A DNA stretch of 64,000 nt from Lacipirellula parvula (GCF_009177095.1 NZ_AP021861.1:3702501-3766500), one strand, 5' to 3'. Numbered from the stretch's first letter, positions 26,657 through 35,797 are shown. The notes: generated by a model not told the origin, from the sequence alone. Numbers and translations are program-made.

Positions 26657-28717
26657 ATGAAACTACCAATATTGTTAGCCTGCTTGCTGCAGCTTTGCCT
26701 CGCTGCCGGCGCGATCGGCGACGACGCCCCATTCGTTCGCGAAGGCGAGCGAGGAACGGCCCGCGCCTGGTTTGAAGAACGGTTCGGCGCCGACGTTTCG
26801 AAGCTGCCGTTCAGCTTCACTGTCGGCGGCGAAAAGTCGACCGATGTGCTGCAACGCGCGAAGGTCGACTCGCAAACCGAACAAGTCGGCGATACCCAAA
26901 CGAAGCGCACCATCACCTGGACCGACGAGAAGACGCATCTGGAAACGAAGGTCGTCGCCGTTCAGTACGCCGACTTCCCGAATGTGGAGTGGACGGTTCA
27001 TTTCAAGAACACCGGCGAGGGCGACTCGCCCATCATTGCCGACGTCGAAGCGGTCGACGTTAACCAAGCCGTCCCAGCCGAGGCGTCGACAATCCTGCAC
27101 CACCTGAAAGGTTCGCGGGCGGCACCGAACGATTTTGAGCCCTACGAAATGGGCCTGACGATGCGAACGGCCGCCACCTTCCGCTCAGCTGGCGGCCGCG
27201 GCACGAACGGCAGCTGGCCCTTCTTCAACGTCAACTGGGGCGACCAAGGCCTTATTGTTGTCCTCGGGTGGCCGGGGCAGTGGAACCTCTCCCTCGAACG
27301 CGACGGGGCAGGGGGACTGGCCATTCGCGGCGGGCAAGAGAGCACCCACTTCAAACTCCATCCCGGCGAAACGGCCCGCACGCCGCTCGCGGTGTTGCAG
27401 TGGTACGAAGGCGACTGGGTCCGCGGGCAAAACGTTTGGCGCCGCTGGATGGTCGCTCACAACGTTCCGCAGGTCGACGGCAAGCCGCCGAAGCCGCAGC
27501 TTGTCGCCTGCAGCTCGCATCAATTTGGCGAAATGATCAACGCCAATGAAGAGAATCAGAAGCAGTTCATCGACCGCTACTTGGAAGAAAAATTCCCGCT
27601 CGCCTACTGGTGGATGGACGCCGGCTGGTACGAAAACGACGGCGTGTGGACCACCACCGGCACCTGGGAAGTCGACAAGAAACGATTCCCGAACGGCCTC
27701 CGCGCCGTCACCGACCACGCTCACGAAAAGGGCGTGAAGGCGATCGTCTGGTTCGAACCCGAGCGCGTCGCTCCCAACTCGTGGCTCTACAAAGAGCGCC
27801 CGCAGTGGCTCCTGGCTCCGCCGAAGAACCCGGGCGATCAACTTTACGATGAAAATTGGCGCCTCCTCAACCTCGGCAACGACGAGGCCCGCGAGTGGCT
27901 CATCAACCACGTCAACGGGCTAATCAAGTCGGAAGGCATCGACCTCTACCGCCAAGACTTCAACATGGATCCGGTCCTCTACTGGCAAAACGGCGAACCG
28001 GAAGATCGCCAAGGCATGGCAGAGAACCATTATGTTTCAGGCTACCTAGCGTATTGGGACGCGATTTTGGCCGCCAATCCTGGCATTCGGATCGACACCT
28101 GTGCGAGCGGCGGCCGGCGGCTTGACCTTGAAACACTTCGCCGCAGCGTCCCGCTGGTGCGCAGCGACTGCTTGTTCGAGCCGACTTCGCAGCAGGCCCA
28201 CACCTACGGCCTGTCGCTCTGGCTGCCGTACCATGGCACCGGCACGCTCGTTGGCAAGAGCGCCATCGGGCAAAATACCACCGAAGGAGTCAACGACTAC
28301 GACTTCCGCAGCCACATGGCTTCCAGCGTCACGGCGTGCTGGGACATGCGCGACAAGTCGCTGAACTACGACGAGCTGCGAAAGCTCACCAGCGAGCTCG
28401 CCACGGTCGCGCCGTTCTACCAAGCCGACTACTACCCCGTCACGCCCCACACCCTCGCGACGTCGGCTTGGATTGCTTGGCAATTCAACCGCCCCGAAAC
28501 GGGCGAAGCCGTCGTGCAGGCCTTCCGTCGGCAAGATAGCGTGGAGCCTGAACAACAGCTCAAGCTGCAAGGTTTGGATCCGAACGCCGGGTACCGCATT
28601 CAGGCCCTCGGAACCGACCAAACGTGGACGGCAAAAGGCAGCGACCTGATGGAGCACGGTCTGCAGGCGAAACTGCCGGAGAAGCGAAGCGCCGCGGTGT
28701 ACCTGCTGACGAAGTAA
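26657..28717 (+). CDS. GH36-like alpha-galactosidase family glycoside hydrolase (copy 1)
   Basis: The ATG at 26657 follows an AGAGAAGAAG ribosome-binding stretch and gives 686 residues with a signal peptide (MKLPILLACLLQLCLAAGAIGDD). The N-terminal beta-sandwich (to about residue 290) is followed by the barrel with WWMDAGWYENDGVW, IVWFEPERV and LGNDEAREWL. The likely nucleophile is D434 in LYRQDFN and the acid/base D504 in LVRSDCLFEP, separated by RIDTCASGGRRLDLET, the order expected in GH36. A C-terminal small beta domain closes the protein. It is secreted and should release alpha-linked galactose or a similar sugar. It shares an operon with the Nramp-like carrier and KDG kinase and is the most divergent of the three paralogues. 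Confidence 0.88.
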   Translation: MKLPILLACLLQLCLAAGAIGDDAPFVREGERGTARAWFEERFGADVSKLPFSFTVGGEKSTDVLQRAKVDSQTEQVGDTQTKRTITWTDEKTHLETKVVAVQYADFPNVEWTVHFKNTGEGDSPIIADVEAVDVNQAVPAEASTILHHLKGSRAAPNDFEPYEMGLTMRTAATFRSAGGRGTNGSWPFFNVNWGDQGLIVVLGWPGQWNLSLERDGAGGLAIRGGQESTHFKLHPGETARTPLAVLQWYEGDWVRGQNVWRRWMVAHNVPQVDGKPPKPQLVACSSHQFGEMINANEENQKQFIDRYLEEKFPLAYWWMDAGWYENDGVWTTTGTWEVDKKRFPNGLRAVTDHAHEKGVKAIVWFEPERVAPNSWLYKERPQWLLAPPKNPGDQLYDENWRLLNLGNDEAREWLINHVNGLIKSEGIDLYRQDFNMDPVLYWQNGEPEDRQGMAENHYVSGYLAYWDAILAANPGIRIDTCASGGRRLDLETLRRSVPLVRSDCLFEPTSQQAHTYGLSLWLPYHGTGTLVGKSAIGQNTTEGVNDYDFRSHMASSVTACWDMRDKSLNYDELRKLTSELATVAPFYQADYYPVTPHTLATSAWIAWQFNRPETGEAVVQAFRRQDSVEPEQQLKLQGLDPNAGYRIQALGTDQTWTAKGSDLMEHGLQAKLPEKRSAAVYLLTK

Positions 28718-28767
28718 GCGTCGGCGGCCGTCACCCAGAACTAGCGGCGAGCGGGGAAGAACTGATT

Positions 28768-28809
28768 GTCGCCAGTCGCCGATCATCAAAGATGCCGGCG
28801 ACTGGCGAC
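28768..28809. terminator. Perfect 13-bp hairpin between convergent GH36 and P450 genes
   Basis: GTCGCCAGTCGCC (28768-28780) pairs exactly with 28797-28809 around a 16-base loop and is followed on the plus strand by TTTCTAATATT. It stands between two convergent genes, suiting a bidirectional terminator. Confidence 0.65.
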
Positions 28810-28860
28810 TTTCTAATATTCCTACCTCTGCCTGAGTGGAAGCGTCGGCCTCGACAGCTT

Positions 28861-30096
28861 TTAGAATTCGACGCGTAGCGAATGCAGCACGCGCGAGTTC
28901 CGCTTCGTGACGTCCCAATCGGCCTCGGAGTCGACTAGGCGAATCTCCGGCATGCGACGAAGGAGCGTTTCAAACACGATCGCCCCTTCCGCCCGCGACA
29001 GCGGGGCCCCGATGCAAAAGTGCACGCCGTAGCCAAACGCGATGTGCCGATTCTTCGTCCGGCGGATATCGAACACGTCGGGATCGGTGAAGTGCTCCGC
29101 ATCGCGATTCGCCGAATTCAGCATCTGGAATAGCATCTGGCCGCCCGACAGCTCCTGGCCGCCAAGCACGGTGTCGTGCTTGATGACGCGCGGTTGGCGG
29201 GCCACGGGGCTTTCGTAACGCAGAATTTCTTCAATCGCCGCCGGCAACAACGCGCGATCTTGCTGGATCATCTGCCACTGGCTCCGATCGTGGAGCAGCA
29301 AATAGAGGCCGTTGCCAATGAGCGAAGTCGTCGTTTCGTGGCCTGCCACCAGCAGCGTGATGCAGGTGTTGATCAGTTCGTCTTGGGTAAGCCGCTCGCC
29401 CTCCGATTCTACGGCGACGAGTTGGCTGACGAGATCCTGCCCCGGCTCAACGCGGCGCCGGGCGATTAGCCGCGTCAGGTATTCCCGGGCTTCCACGAGC
29501 GCTTCCTGGGCTTGAGTCAGCACCTCAAACGCCGGCTTGTTGACTCCCTGGAAAGCGAGCAGCAGGTTGGACCACTTCTGGAAGTAATGCCGATCGCTCT
29601 GCGGCGCTCCCATAATTTCCGCGAGCACCGTCACCGGCACGGCGAACGCGAGTTGCTGGATCGCCTCCATCCCCCCTTCGCCGGCGACCTTGTCCAGCAA
29701 ATCATCGACGATCTGCTGGATTCGCGGCCGCATCAGATCGATCATCCGCGGCGTAAAGGCCTTCTGGATGAGCGAGCGGAGCCGGGTATGGTCGGGCGGA
29801 TCGGAATGAAGCAGCCCCTTCGTGCGGTAGTGATTTTGAAACCCGGTGAGTTTCGCCTTCGCTTCAGGCGGCAGGTAATCGACCGCCCGCCCCAATCGGC
29901 CTTCGTTCGAGTAGGTGCCCGTTTCCTTCATGGTGACGACGATGTCGTCGTACTTGGTGATTACCCACCCGCCGATCGCGTCGTTGTAGTGGACCGGGGC
30001 ATTCTCGCGGAGCCACTTGAGTTCCGGGTACGGGTCGCGCAAAAACTCGGCGCTAACCAGGGCTTCAGGGCATAGGGTTGCACTATCGCGGTGCAT
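28861..30096 (-). CDS. Cytochrome P450, candidate sugar O-demethylase
   Basis: The 411-residue soluble bacterial P450 has all key parts: I-helix oxygen-activation motif LLVAGHETTTS, K-helix ExxR in EEILRYES, and haem-binding loop FGYGVHFCIGAPLSR with axial C361. Soluble P450s of this type need a ferredoxin and reductase; neither is encoded in the window. It is alone on its strand, but its promoter region faces a GH36-like gene and contains operator sites C and H, so it is probably coregulated with sugar catabolism. Bacterial P450s of the CYP236A type demethylate 6-O-methyl-galactose from algal porphyran; a similar job here is an attractive inference. Natural-product or terpene oxidation remains possible, although no biosynthetic genes are nearby. 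Confidence 0.92.
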   Translation of the reverse strand: MHRDSATLCPEALVSAEFLRDPYPELKWLRENAPVHYNDAIGGWVITKYDDIVVTMKETGTYSNEGRLGRAVDYLPPEAKAKLTGFQNHYRTKGLLHSDPPDHTRLRSLIQKAFTPRMIDLMRPRIQQIVDDLLDKVAGEGGMEAIQQLAFAVPVTVLAEIMGAPQSDRHYFQKWSNLLLAFQGVNKPAFEVLTQAQEALVEAREYLTRLIARRRVEPGQDLVSQLVAVESEGERLTQDELINTCITLLVAGHETTTSLIGNGLYLLLHDRSQWQMIQQDRALLPAAIEEILRYESPVARQPRVIKHDTVLGGQELSGGQMLFQMLNSANRDAEHFTDPDVFDIRRTKNRHIAFGYGVHFCIGAPLSRAEGAIVFETLLRRMPEIRLVDSEADWDVTKRNSRVLHSLRVEF

Positions 30097-30192
30097 GCGA
30101 GGACTCCTGAGAATATTGGCAATCGGCCAGATGCAGAATAGATGGCGTGAGACAGCCCAGAAAATTCGTGCTGGGCGCTTGGCAGCGACGCC

Positions 30193-30211
30193 TTAATTGT
30201 CATACAATTAA
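30193..30211. promoter_or_regulatory. Regulon operator, site C (perfect palindrome)
   Basis: TTAATTGTCATACAATTAA: two exact 8-base arms around CAT (ATG on the other strand, as in sites A and B). This is the most symmetrical copy. It lies 97 bases upstream of the P450 start and about 180 upstream of the GH36-like gene at 30386. Confidence 0.82.
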
Positions 30212-30318
30212 CACGGCCGTCAAGTCGGATTTGCAGTCGACGGCTGTCGAGAATTTAACGGACCGCGTCCGATTCGAGGTCCGCTCATCGCGCCAATTGT
30301 TGGCGAAGTCTCGCGATC

Positions 30319-30335
30319 GATATTATATTACAAAT
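30319..30335 (-). promoter_or_regulatory. Regulon operator, site H
   Basis: Read on the minus strand: ATTTGTAATATAATATC. It lies about 50 bases upstream of the GH36-like start at 30386 and 126 bases from the centre of site C, so this divergent region carries two copies, as does the G1/G2 region. Confidence 0.65.
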
Positions 30336-30385
30336 CTAGAGTCATCGGACTCTGCTTTTCCGGAACATTGACGATCGGTCTCCTC

Positions 30386-32722
30386 ATGCCCACTGCGACA
30401 CCGCTGGCCGAACGGCCCTGCGCGAACAACGCGCGACCGAGACGCACGCTCCTTTCCCACGCTTGGCGCCTCGCGACGGCGTGGTTGCTGATCGTCGCCG
30501 TCGGTCACGCGCCTCAAGCGTGCGCCGAAGTGGCGCCGACTCCCGTCGAGTTGGAAATGACGTCCGTGTGGGTGCGCGAGAACCTGCTGTCCGCCACGCG
30601 CTTGCCTCCCTTCTCGTTCAAGTATGGCGTCGCAAACTCCTCGACGTTCCTCCGCACGTGGGCCCGCACCGTCCAGTCAACCCCCGGCGTGCTCTCGACC
30701 CAACACGTCGTCACTTGGACCGACCCCGCACAGCTGTTGCGTATTCGCTGCGAAATCGTTGAATACCACGACCACCCCGCCGTCGAGTGGACCGTCTATT
30801 TCAAAAACATCGGCGCCGCCGATACGGCCATCTGCCAGGACATCCTCGGCTTCGATTTCCAGCTGGCACGAACCAATCGGTTCGAGTACATGCTGCACGG
30901 CATCTACGGCGACTTCATGACGGCGGATAGCTATCGTCCCTACACCCTCACGATGGATCCGGGGTTCACGAAGACGTTCGCGCCGTACGCCTTCTCCGGC
31001 AAGTCCTCAGATGGGCCGGACGGGTGGCCGTATTTCAATCTCCAATTACCCGGCGGCGGCATGATGATGGCCATCGGCTGGCCGGGGCAGTGGGCCTGTT
31101 CCTTCACGCGCAACGGAACCAACGGACTCAGCATCAAGGCCGGGCAACAATTGACCCGCATGTATCTCAAGCCGGGCGAAGAGGTTCGCACTCCGCTCAC
31201 CGCGCTGCTCTTTTGGCGAGGCGAAGACGTCGTCCGCTCTCAAAACCTCTGGCGCCATTGGTACGTCGATCACGTCCTGCCGCATTTCGACGGCCAGCCT
31301 CAGCAAGCGGTCCGGCAGATCCAAGTCAGCGGCTACCAAGCCAATAACCTCTACGCCTTCCTGGTGAAAGGAATCGTCCCCGATATCTGCTGGCGAGACG
31401 CCGGTTGGTATCCGGTAAGCCAAGGGCCCTACACGGGCGATCTCCAGTGGCTCAACACGGGAACGTGGGAGATTAACAGGACGCTCTATCCGCGGGGCTT
31501 TCGCGCGTTCTCCGACTACGCGCGCTCCAGCGGTTCGTCGTTCTTGCTCTGGTTCGAGCCGGAGCGCGTCGGATCGCCCAACTCCTTCCTCGGTCAACGC
31601 CCCCAGTGGCTGCTGCCCGCCACGTCGACGACGGTCGGCGATATTCTCAACCTCGGCAACCCCGAGGCGCTCGACTGGTTGATCAATCACATCGACGACA
31701 TGATCAACACCGAAGGGCTCGACTGGTACCGCGAAGACATGAACGGCAACGGCCCGTTGCCGGCGTGGCGCAATGCAGATTCTTCGACTCGCCAGGGCAT
31801 CACCGAGAATTTCTACGTCCAGGGCCATTTGGCGTTCTGGGACGAATTGAAAGCCCGGCATCCCGCGCTGCGCATCGATTCGTGCGCCTCGGGCGGGCGG
31901 CGAAATGATCTGGAAACAATGCGGCGCGCCGTCCCATTGGTGCGCAGCGACTTCCAGTTTCCTGACATGGCGGGGGTCGTCGAAGGCAACCAATGCCACA
32001 TCTACGGCCTCTCGCGCTGGCTCCCCTTCCACGGCACCGGCTCTTACCTGTACGACCCGTACTCGTTTCGGAGCTTTTACGGAGCCTGTTTCGGAATGGG
32101 CGGTTTGACCGAAGAAAACACTGCCGCCCAACAGCAGGCCTACGCCGAGATCAAGCAGATCGGCAATTACATGCTCTTCGGCGACTACTACCCGCTGACG
32201 CCTTATTCGTTGGACAACAACGTCTGGATGGCTTGGCAGTTCAACACGCCGTCATCGAACCAAGGCTGCGTGCAAGTCTTCCGGCGTCAGAACGCTACGA
32301 GTTCGTCGATCACCCTGCAGTTGAACGATCTGGATCCCAATCAGCTCTACCAGGTCAAGAATTTCGACTCGCCGACGCTGCTTTCCAAAACCGGAGCGGA
32401 ATTGATGAACCCTGGATTGACCGTAACGCTGCCCGCGAAGGGCTCGGCGGTCTTCCAGTATCAACCGCAAGCTGCAGCAGCGATCGTGGCCGAGGACGAG
32501 GACGAACCTACCCCGCCGGCGGCGCTCGAGCGTACCGCACCGAGCAAGCGTTTCCGCGGACCGATTCTTCGCACCTCGCCCAACCCGGCCGGCGGCATCG
32601 CCCAGCGACCGCCGACGTCGACCAAGAAGCGCACCCTGCCGGTTCGTCCCGAGGTGGAAGAGCGACTCAAAGGTTCCAAAACGCTCAAACGCGCCACGGC
32701 GACCCACGCCCAAGACGGCTAG
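30386..32722 (+). CDS. GH36-like alpha-galactosidase family glycoside hydrolase (copy 2) with C-terminal extension
   Basis: The ATG at 30386 gives 778 residues; an N-terminal basic stretch precedes a signal helix (LATAWLLIVAVGHAPQACAEVAP). The barrel shows CWRDAGWYPVSQGPYTGD, LLWFEPERVG, nucleophile candidate D451 in WYREDMNGNG, IDSCASGGRRNDLETMRR and acid/base candidate D522 in VRSDFQFPD. It is close to copy 3 (36429) in these blocks. Beyond residue about 695 an Ala/Pro/basic tail of some 80 residues (DEDEPTPPAALERTAPSKR and onward) has no counterpart in the other copies and looks disordered, perhaps a wall or polymer attachment. It heads a unit with two PEP-CTERM genes. Confidence 0.88.
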   Translation: MPTATPLAERPCANNARPRRTLLSHAWRLATAWLLIVAVGHAPQACAEVAPTPVELEMTSVWVRENLLSATRLPPFSFKYGVANSSTFLRTWARTVQSTPGVLSTQHVVTWTDPAQLLRIRCEIVEYHDHPAVEWTVYFKNIGAADTAICQDILGFDFQLARTNRFEYMLHGIYGDFMTADSYRPYTLTMDPGFTKTFAPYAFSGKSSDGPDGWPYFNLQLPGGGMMMAIGWPGQWACSFTRNGTNGLSIKAGQQLTRMYLKPGEEVRTPLTALLFWRGEDVVRSQNLWRHWYVDHVLPHFDGQPQQAVRQIQVSGYQANNLYAFLVKGIVPDICWRDAGWYPVSQGPYTGDLQWLNTGTWEINRTLYPRGFRAFSDYARSSGSSFLLWFEPERVGSPNSFLGQRPQWLLPATSTTVGDILNLGNPEALDWLINHIDDMINTEGLDWYREDMNGNGPLPAWRNADSSTRQGITENFYVQGHLAFWDELKARHPALRIDSCASGGRRNDLETMRRAVPLVRSDFQFPDMAGVVEGNQCHIYGLSRWLPFHGTGSYLYDPYSFRSFYGACFGMGGLTEENTAAQQQAYAEIKQIGNYMLFGDYYPLTPYSLDNNVWMAWQFNTPSSNQGCVQVFRRQNATSSSITLQLNDLDPNQLYQVKNFDSPTLLSKTGAELMNPGLTVTLPAKGSAVFQYQPQAAAAIVAEDEDEPTPPAALERTAPSKRFRGPILRTSPNPAGGIAQRPPTSTKKRTLPVRPEVEERLKGSKTLKRATATHAQDG

Positions 32723-32787
32723 AACGAGCAAACTTGCCCTGGCGACTGCAGCCAAAATGATTCAATAGCGACATTGATTGGCGGAAC

Positions 32788-34047
32788 ATGATGAAGCACC
32801 TCGCGTCCTTGGCGTTTGCGTTGGCAATGAGCGGCACGCTGGCTCATGCGCAACTCCCTACTGGCGACCTGCGGCTCTGGCTGAAGGCCGATTCGCTCAA
32901 TCTGGCCGAGGACGGAAAAGTCACGCAATGGGTCGATTCGTCTCCGTACGGCACAGTCTTCGCGCCGCGCACGACCGCCGAACCGAACGGTCCTTACGCC
33001 GGCGGCCCCATCGAAGAGTACCCGCATCTGCAGACGGTGACCGTTAACGGAAAATCGTTCCCGACGGTCAAGTTTGAGCGTAGCGGCACTGCGGTCGGCA
33101 ACCCTGCCGTCGATCGTTCCGGCAGCGCCGACCGGCTCTTTCAGGTGACCAACCGCACCCCGGGATCCGATCCGCTGGCGATCGGCGACGGCACGAGCGT
33201 CACCTCGTTCACCGTGATGAAGCCCAACGTCACCACCGCCGGCACGTTGGGAGTGCAGGCCGTCTGGGCGAAGCGCGGAAACGACGCCTCATTGCTTGAA
33301 CTCGGGATCAGTACCAACGGCCGCTACAACTACGTCACGTACGATTCAGTTACCGAATACCGGGCGACCAATGCCGCGACGGCAAACAAGTGGCAGATCG
33401 TGGGCCAGAACATCGTCGAAGCGGGCGCCAACGATCCGGTGAAGTTTTTCGTCAACGACACCGAGAACCCCACTTCTCCGTTCGCGCTCAATCCTGTCTC
33501 GTCGAACGGCGGCGTCATCTCCGACCGCAACGACGGCATCAACAACGATCCGGTGGGAGTCGTCGAGCCGTTCGGCATCGGCGGGCACGGCCAAGACTGC
33601 TGCGGCGAAGGCGAGACATTCTCCGGCAATATCGCTGAAATCATCATCTACGGACGCACGCTGTCCGTTGCCGAGACGACCCAGGTTTACTCGTACCTCA
33701 CCGCAAAATACCTCGGCGGCGTGACGCCCCTGGCCGGCGATTACAATGGAGACGGCATCGTCGACGCCGGCGACTACGTCGTGTGGCGCGACAATCTCGG
33801 GCAGTTCATGGGGCTAACCAACGAAAACCCATTAGCCGCCACTGAGGGCTTCGTCGACGAAGAAGACTACGACTATTGGGTCGCCAACTACGGCATGACC
33901 GCTGCGGGGCTGGCGAACAGCCTCAGCGTTCCCGAACCGGCCACGAGCGGACTCGCCGCATTGATGGGCGTTGCCGCGGTTGCCGGACGCCGTGCTCGCG
34001 TGCGGAGGCATCGCGAATCAACAAATCATCGGGCCAAGAGCGTCTGA
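32788..34047 (+). CDS. LamG-like PEP-CTERM protein with dockerin-like repeat
   Basis: The 419-residue protein starts with a signal peptide (MMKHLASLAFALAMSGTLAHAQ), then GDLRLWLKADSLNLAEDGKVTQWVDSS, closely matching the protein at 4925-5932, including the FGIGGHGQDCCGEGETFSGNIAEIIIYGRTLS block. A dockerin/EF-hand-like stretch (GDYNGDGIVDAGDYVVWRDNLGQ, EDYDYWVANYG) and a PEP-CTERM tail (VPEPATSGLAALMGVAAVAGRRARVRR) follow. It lies 65 bases after a GH36-like gene, so it is probably coexpressed with it. A role in binding the same polysaccharide at the surface is inferred. Confidence 0.87.
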   Translation: MMKHLASLAFALAMSGTLAHAQLPTGDLRLWLKADSLNLAEDGKVTQWVDSSPYGTVFAPRTTAEPNGPYAGGPIEEYPHLQTVTVNGKSFPTVKFERSGTAVGNPAVDRSGSADRLFQVTNRTPGSDPLAIGDGTSVTSFTVMKPNVTTAGTLGVQAVWAKRGNDASLLELGISTNGRYNYVTYDSVTEYRATNAATANKWQIVGQNIVEAGANDPVKFFVNDTENPTSPFALNPVSSNGGVISDRNDGINNDPVGVVEPFGIGGHGQDCCGEGETFSGNIAEIIIYGRTLSVAETTQVYSYLTAKYLGGVTPLAGDYNGDGIVDAGDYVVWRDNLGQFMGLTNENPLAATEGFVDEEDYDYWVANYGMTAAGLANSLSVPEPATSGLAALMGVAAVAGRRARVRRHRESTNHRAKSV

Positions 34048-34111
34048 CTGACGCTGAAGTCACCGATCTCGCGAAGCCACCGAACAGCACCTGACCAGAA
34101 TCGACGTGAGC

Positions 34112-34870
34112 ATGCGACTACTTTTGACGATCACCCTCGGCTTCGCACTCGTCGCCGCTTCGGCGGCCGACGCAGCCCAGTTCTCGCTCCGGTACATCGG
34201 GCTGAGCAGTCCCGGGCAACATGCCTGGCAGGTGCTGCTGCAACCCGACCAAGCAAGCGCAGCGGCCGTTGAAATTGGGATGCAGTTCACCGGCGGATCG
34301 ATCCTCAGCCTGCAACCGAACCTCGACGTCTTCGACGACGCCAATCCCGGGCAGAATCCGTTCACTGGCACGGTGACCATTGGCGCCTCCGTGCAAAACA
34401 GCGGCGCCGCGGCGTTTGCCGCGCTCGGCGGCGTCATTCCCGCGGTGCAGCAGACGCTCGTGATGACCGTCATGACGAACGGCCCGGGAACGCTCAGTTT
34501 GGGCGGCCAGAATCACAACGGCTTCTTCACCGGCGCCCGCGTCTGGCAGGGGGCGACTCCCGTCAACGGCCTCACGGCTTCCCTGCAAGTCACGGGAACC
34601 GAGGCCGACTTCAATCAGAACGGCGTCGTCGATGGCGCCGACTTCCTCATCTGGCAACGCGGCTCCGGCCTCGCGAGCGGCGCCACCCGCGCCCTCGGCG
34701 ACGCTAATGCCGACGGCGCCGTGAACCAGTTCGATCTCAACATCTGGCGCGGCCAATACGGGGCCACGACGAGCCCGCCCGTCGCTGCCGTTCCCGAACC
34801 GGCAACGCTCGGCGGCGCACTGCTGGCGGCAGCGTCGTTCCTGCCGCTAGCCAGAAAACGTCGTCGCTAA
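34112..34870 (+). CDS. PEP-CTERM protein with dockerin-like repeats
   Basis: I take the ATG at 34112 (MRLLLTITLGFALVAASAADAAQ, signal peptide); a GTG two codons earlier is possible. The 252-residue product has a beta-rich domain (QFSLRYIGLSSPGQHAWQVLLQ), two dockerin-like calcium loops (DFNQNGVVDGADFLIWQRG and GDANADGAVNQFDLNIWRGQYG) and a PEP-CTERM tail (VPEPATLGGALLAAASFLPLARKRRR). It is not a LamG paralogue. It ends the rightward unit begun by the GH36-like gene and is followed by a large nested hairpin. Surface display is expected; the function is unknown. Confidence 0.82.
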   Translation: MRLLLTITLGFALVAASAADAAQFSLRYIGLSSPGQHAWQVLLQPDQASAAAVEIGMQFTGGSILSLQPNLDVFDDANPGQNPFTGTVTIGASVQNSGAAAFAALGGVIPAVQQTLVMTVMTNGPGTLSLGGQNHNGFFTGARVWQGATPVNGLTASLQVTGTEADFNQNGVVDGADFLIWQRGSGLASGATRALGDANADGAVNQFDLNIWRGQYGATTSPPVAAVPEPATLGGALLAAASFLPLARKRRR

Positions 34871-34875
34871 AGAAA

Positions 34876-34958
34876 TGAAAGCCACCGGCTCCGCCGGTGG
34901 ACGAAGTGCTAGTTCGCTATGCTCTTGCTTCGTCCACCGGCGAAGCCGGTGGCTTTCA
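34876..34958. repeat. 31-base nested inverted repeat, probable bidirectional terminator
   Basis: Arms at 34876-34906 and 34928-34958 are complementary with one mismatch (TCC versus TTC loop position). Each arm is itself a hairpin, CCACCGGC-TCC-GCCGGTGG and CCACCGGC-GAA-GCCGGTGG. It separates convergent genes (PEP-CTERM and KDPG aldolase). The structure matches the nested palindrome style of the other repeats in this window but with a different sequence. Confidence 0.75.
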
Positions 34959-34977
34959 AACTCACTGCAGGTCAGCG

Positions 34978-35652
34978 TTACTTCCGCCGTACGCTAGCCA
35001 CGTGCGTCATGAACTGCTTCGTCCGCTCGGAAATCGCGTCGAAATTCCCTTCACGCATGAGCTTCTTGTCGACGAGCAAACTGCCGACCGCCACGGCGAA
35101 CGCGCCAGCGCTGAAGAAATCCCCCACCGTTTCAAACGAAACGCTGCCTGACGGCAACAGCGGCACGTTCGGCAGCGGCCCGGCCAAATCACGCAGGTAG
35201 GTGGCCCCGCCAATCGAAGCGGGAAACACCTTCACGATGTCGGCGCCGGCTTTCACCGCAGTGCGAATTTCGGTCGGCGTGTAGGCGCCCGGGATGGCGG
35301 CAATGCCTTGCTTGCGGCAAACATTGATCACGTCGATTTCAATCGAGGGCGAGATCAAGAACTCCGCCCCGGCGGTAATCGCCGCTTCCGCTTCGTCGCT
35401 TTCGAGGACCGTTCCCGCCCCCAGCAAAATCTCCTCGCGGCTGTATCGGCCGGCCAATTCTTGGATGAGTTCAATCGCTCCCGGGGTCGTTAGCGTAATC
35501 TCGATGGTACGCAAACCGCCGGCGATGAGCGCGCTGACGGTATCGAGAACGGTTTCGGCCTCATTGGCGCGCACGACGGCGACGACGCCCTCCTGATGCA
35601 ATTCGTCGATAACTTGCTGCTTCGGCCGGTGGGCGAGTGATTGGCGTTTCAT
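34978..35652 (-). CDS. eda: 2-dehydro-3-deoxyphosphogluconate (KDPG) aldolase
   Basis: The ATG at 35652 (MKRQSLAHRPKQQ) gives 224 residues, the usual Eda length. Class I aldolase features are present: VVAVVRANEAE at the N-terminus, the GGLRTIEITLTTP strand with catalytic Glu, GAGTVLESDEA, and Schiff-base K141 in ADIVKVFPAS followed by the phosphate-binding PLLPSGSVS. It cleaves KDPG (or KDPGal) to pyruvate and glyceraldehyde 3-phosphate. Together with KDG kinase at 25553 it completes the phosphorylated lower branch. Site E lies 75-91 bases upstream. A close relative acting on 6-phospho-galactonate cannot be excluded. Confidence 0.92.
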   Translation of the reverse strand: MKRQSLAHRPKQQVIDELHQEGVVAVVRANEAETVLDTVSALIAGGLRTIEITLTTPGAIELIQELAGRYSREEILLGAGTVLESDEAEAAITAGAEFLISPSIEIDVINVCRKQGIAAIPGAYTPTEIRTAVKAGADIVKVFPASIGGATYLRDLAGPLPNVPLLPSGSVSFETVGDFFSAGAFAVAVGSLLVDKKLMREGNFDAISERTKQFMTHVASVRRK

Positions 35653-35726
35653 TGAACCTGATGAGCGGGCGAAAGTGGTTTGTGACGAGGAGTGATCAAT
35701 CTTCCGACAAGCATTATCAACCGCCG

Positions 35727-35743
35727 CCAATTATAATACAATA
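35727..35743 (-). promoter_or_regulatory. Regulon operator, site E
   Basis: Read on the minus strand: TATTGTATTATAATTGG. It lies between divergent KDPG aldolase (start 35652) and the P-loop kinase (start 35798), 75 and 55 bases away respectively. Confidence 0.65.
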
Positions 35744-35797
35744 TGACGATCGACGTGACGCTGAGTTCCTGCCCCCCCCAGCGACTTTTCACCGCGG

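Noticed and set aside
28861-30096. P450 considered as part of a natural-product cluster
   Set aside because: No synthase, transferase or tailoring genes nearby; the neighbours are glycosidases and sugar-acid enzymes.
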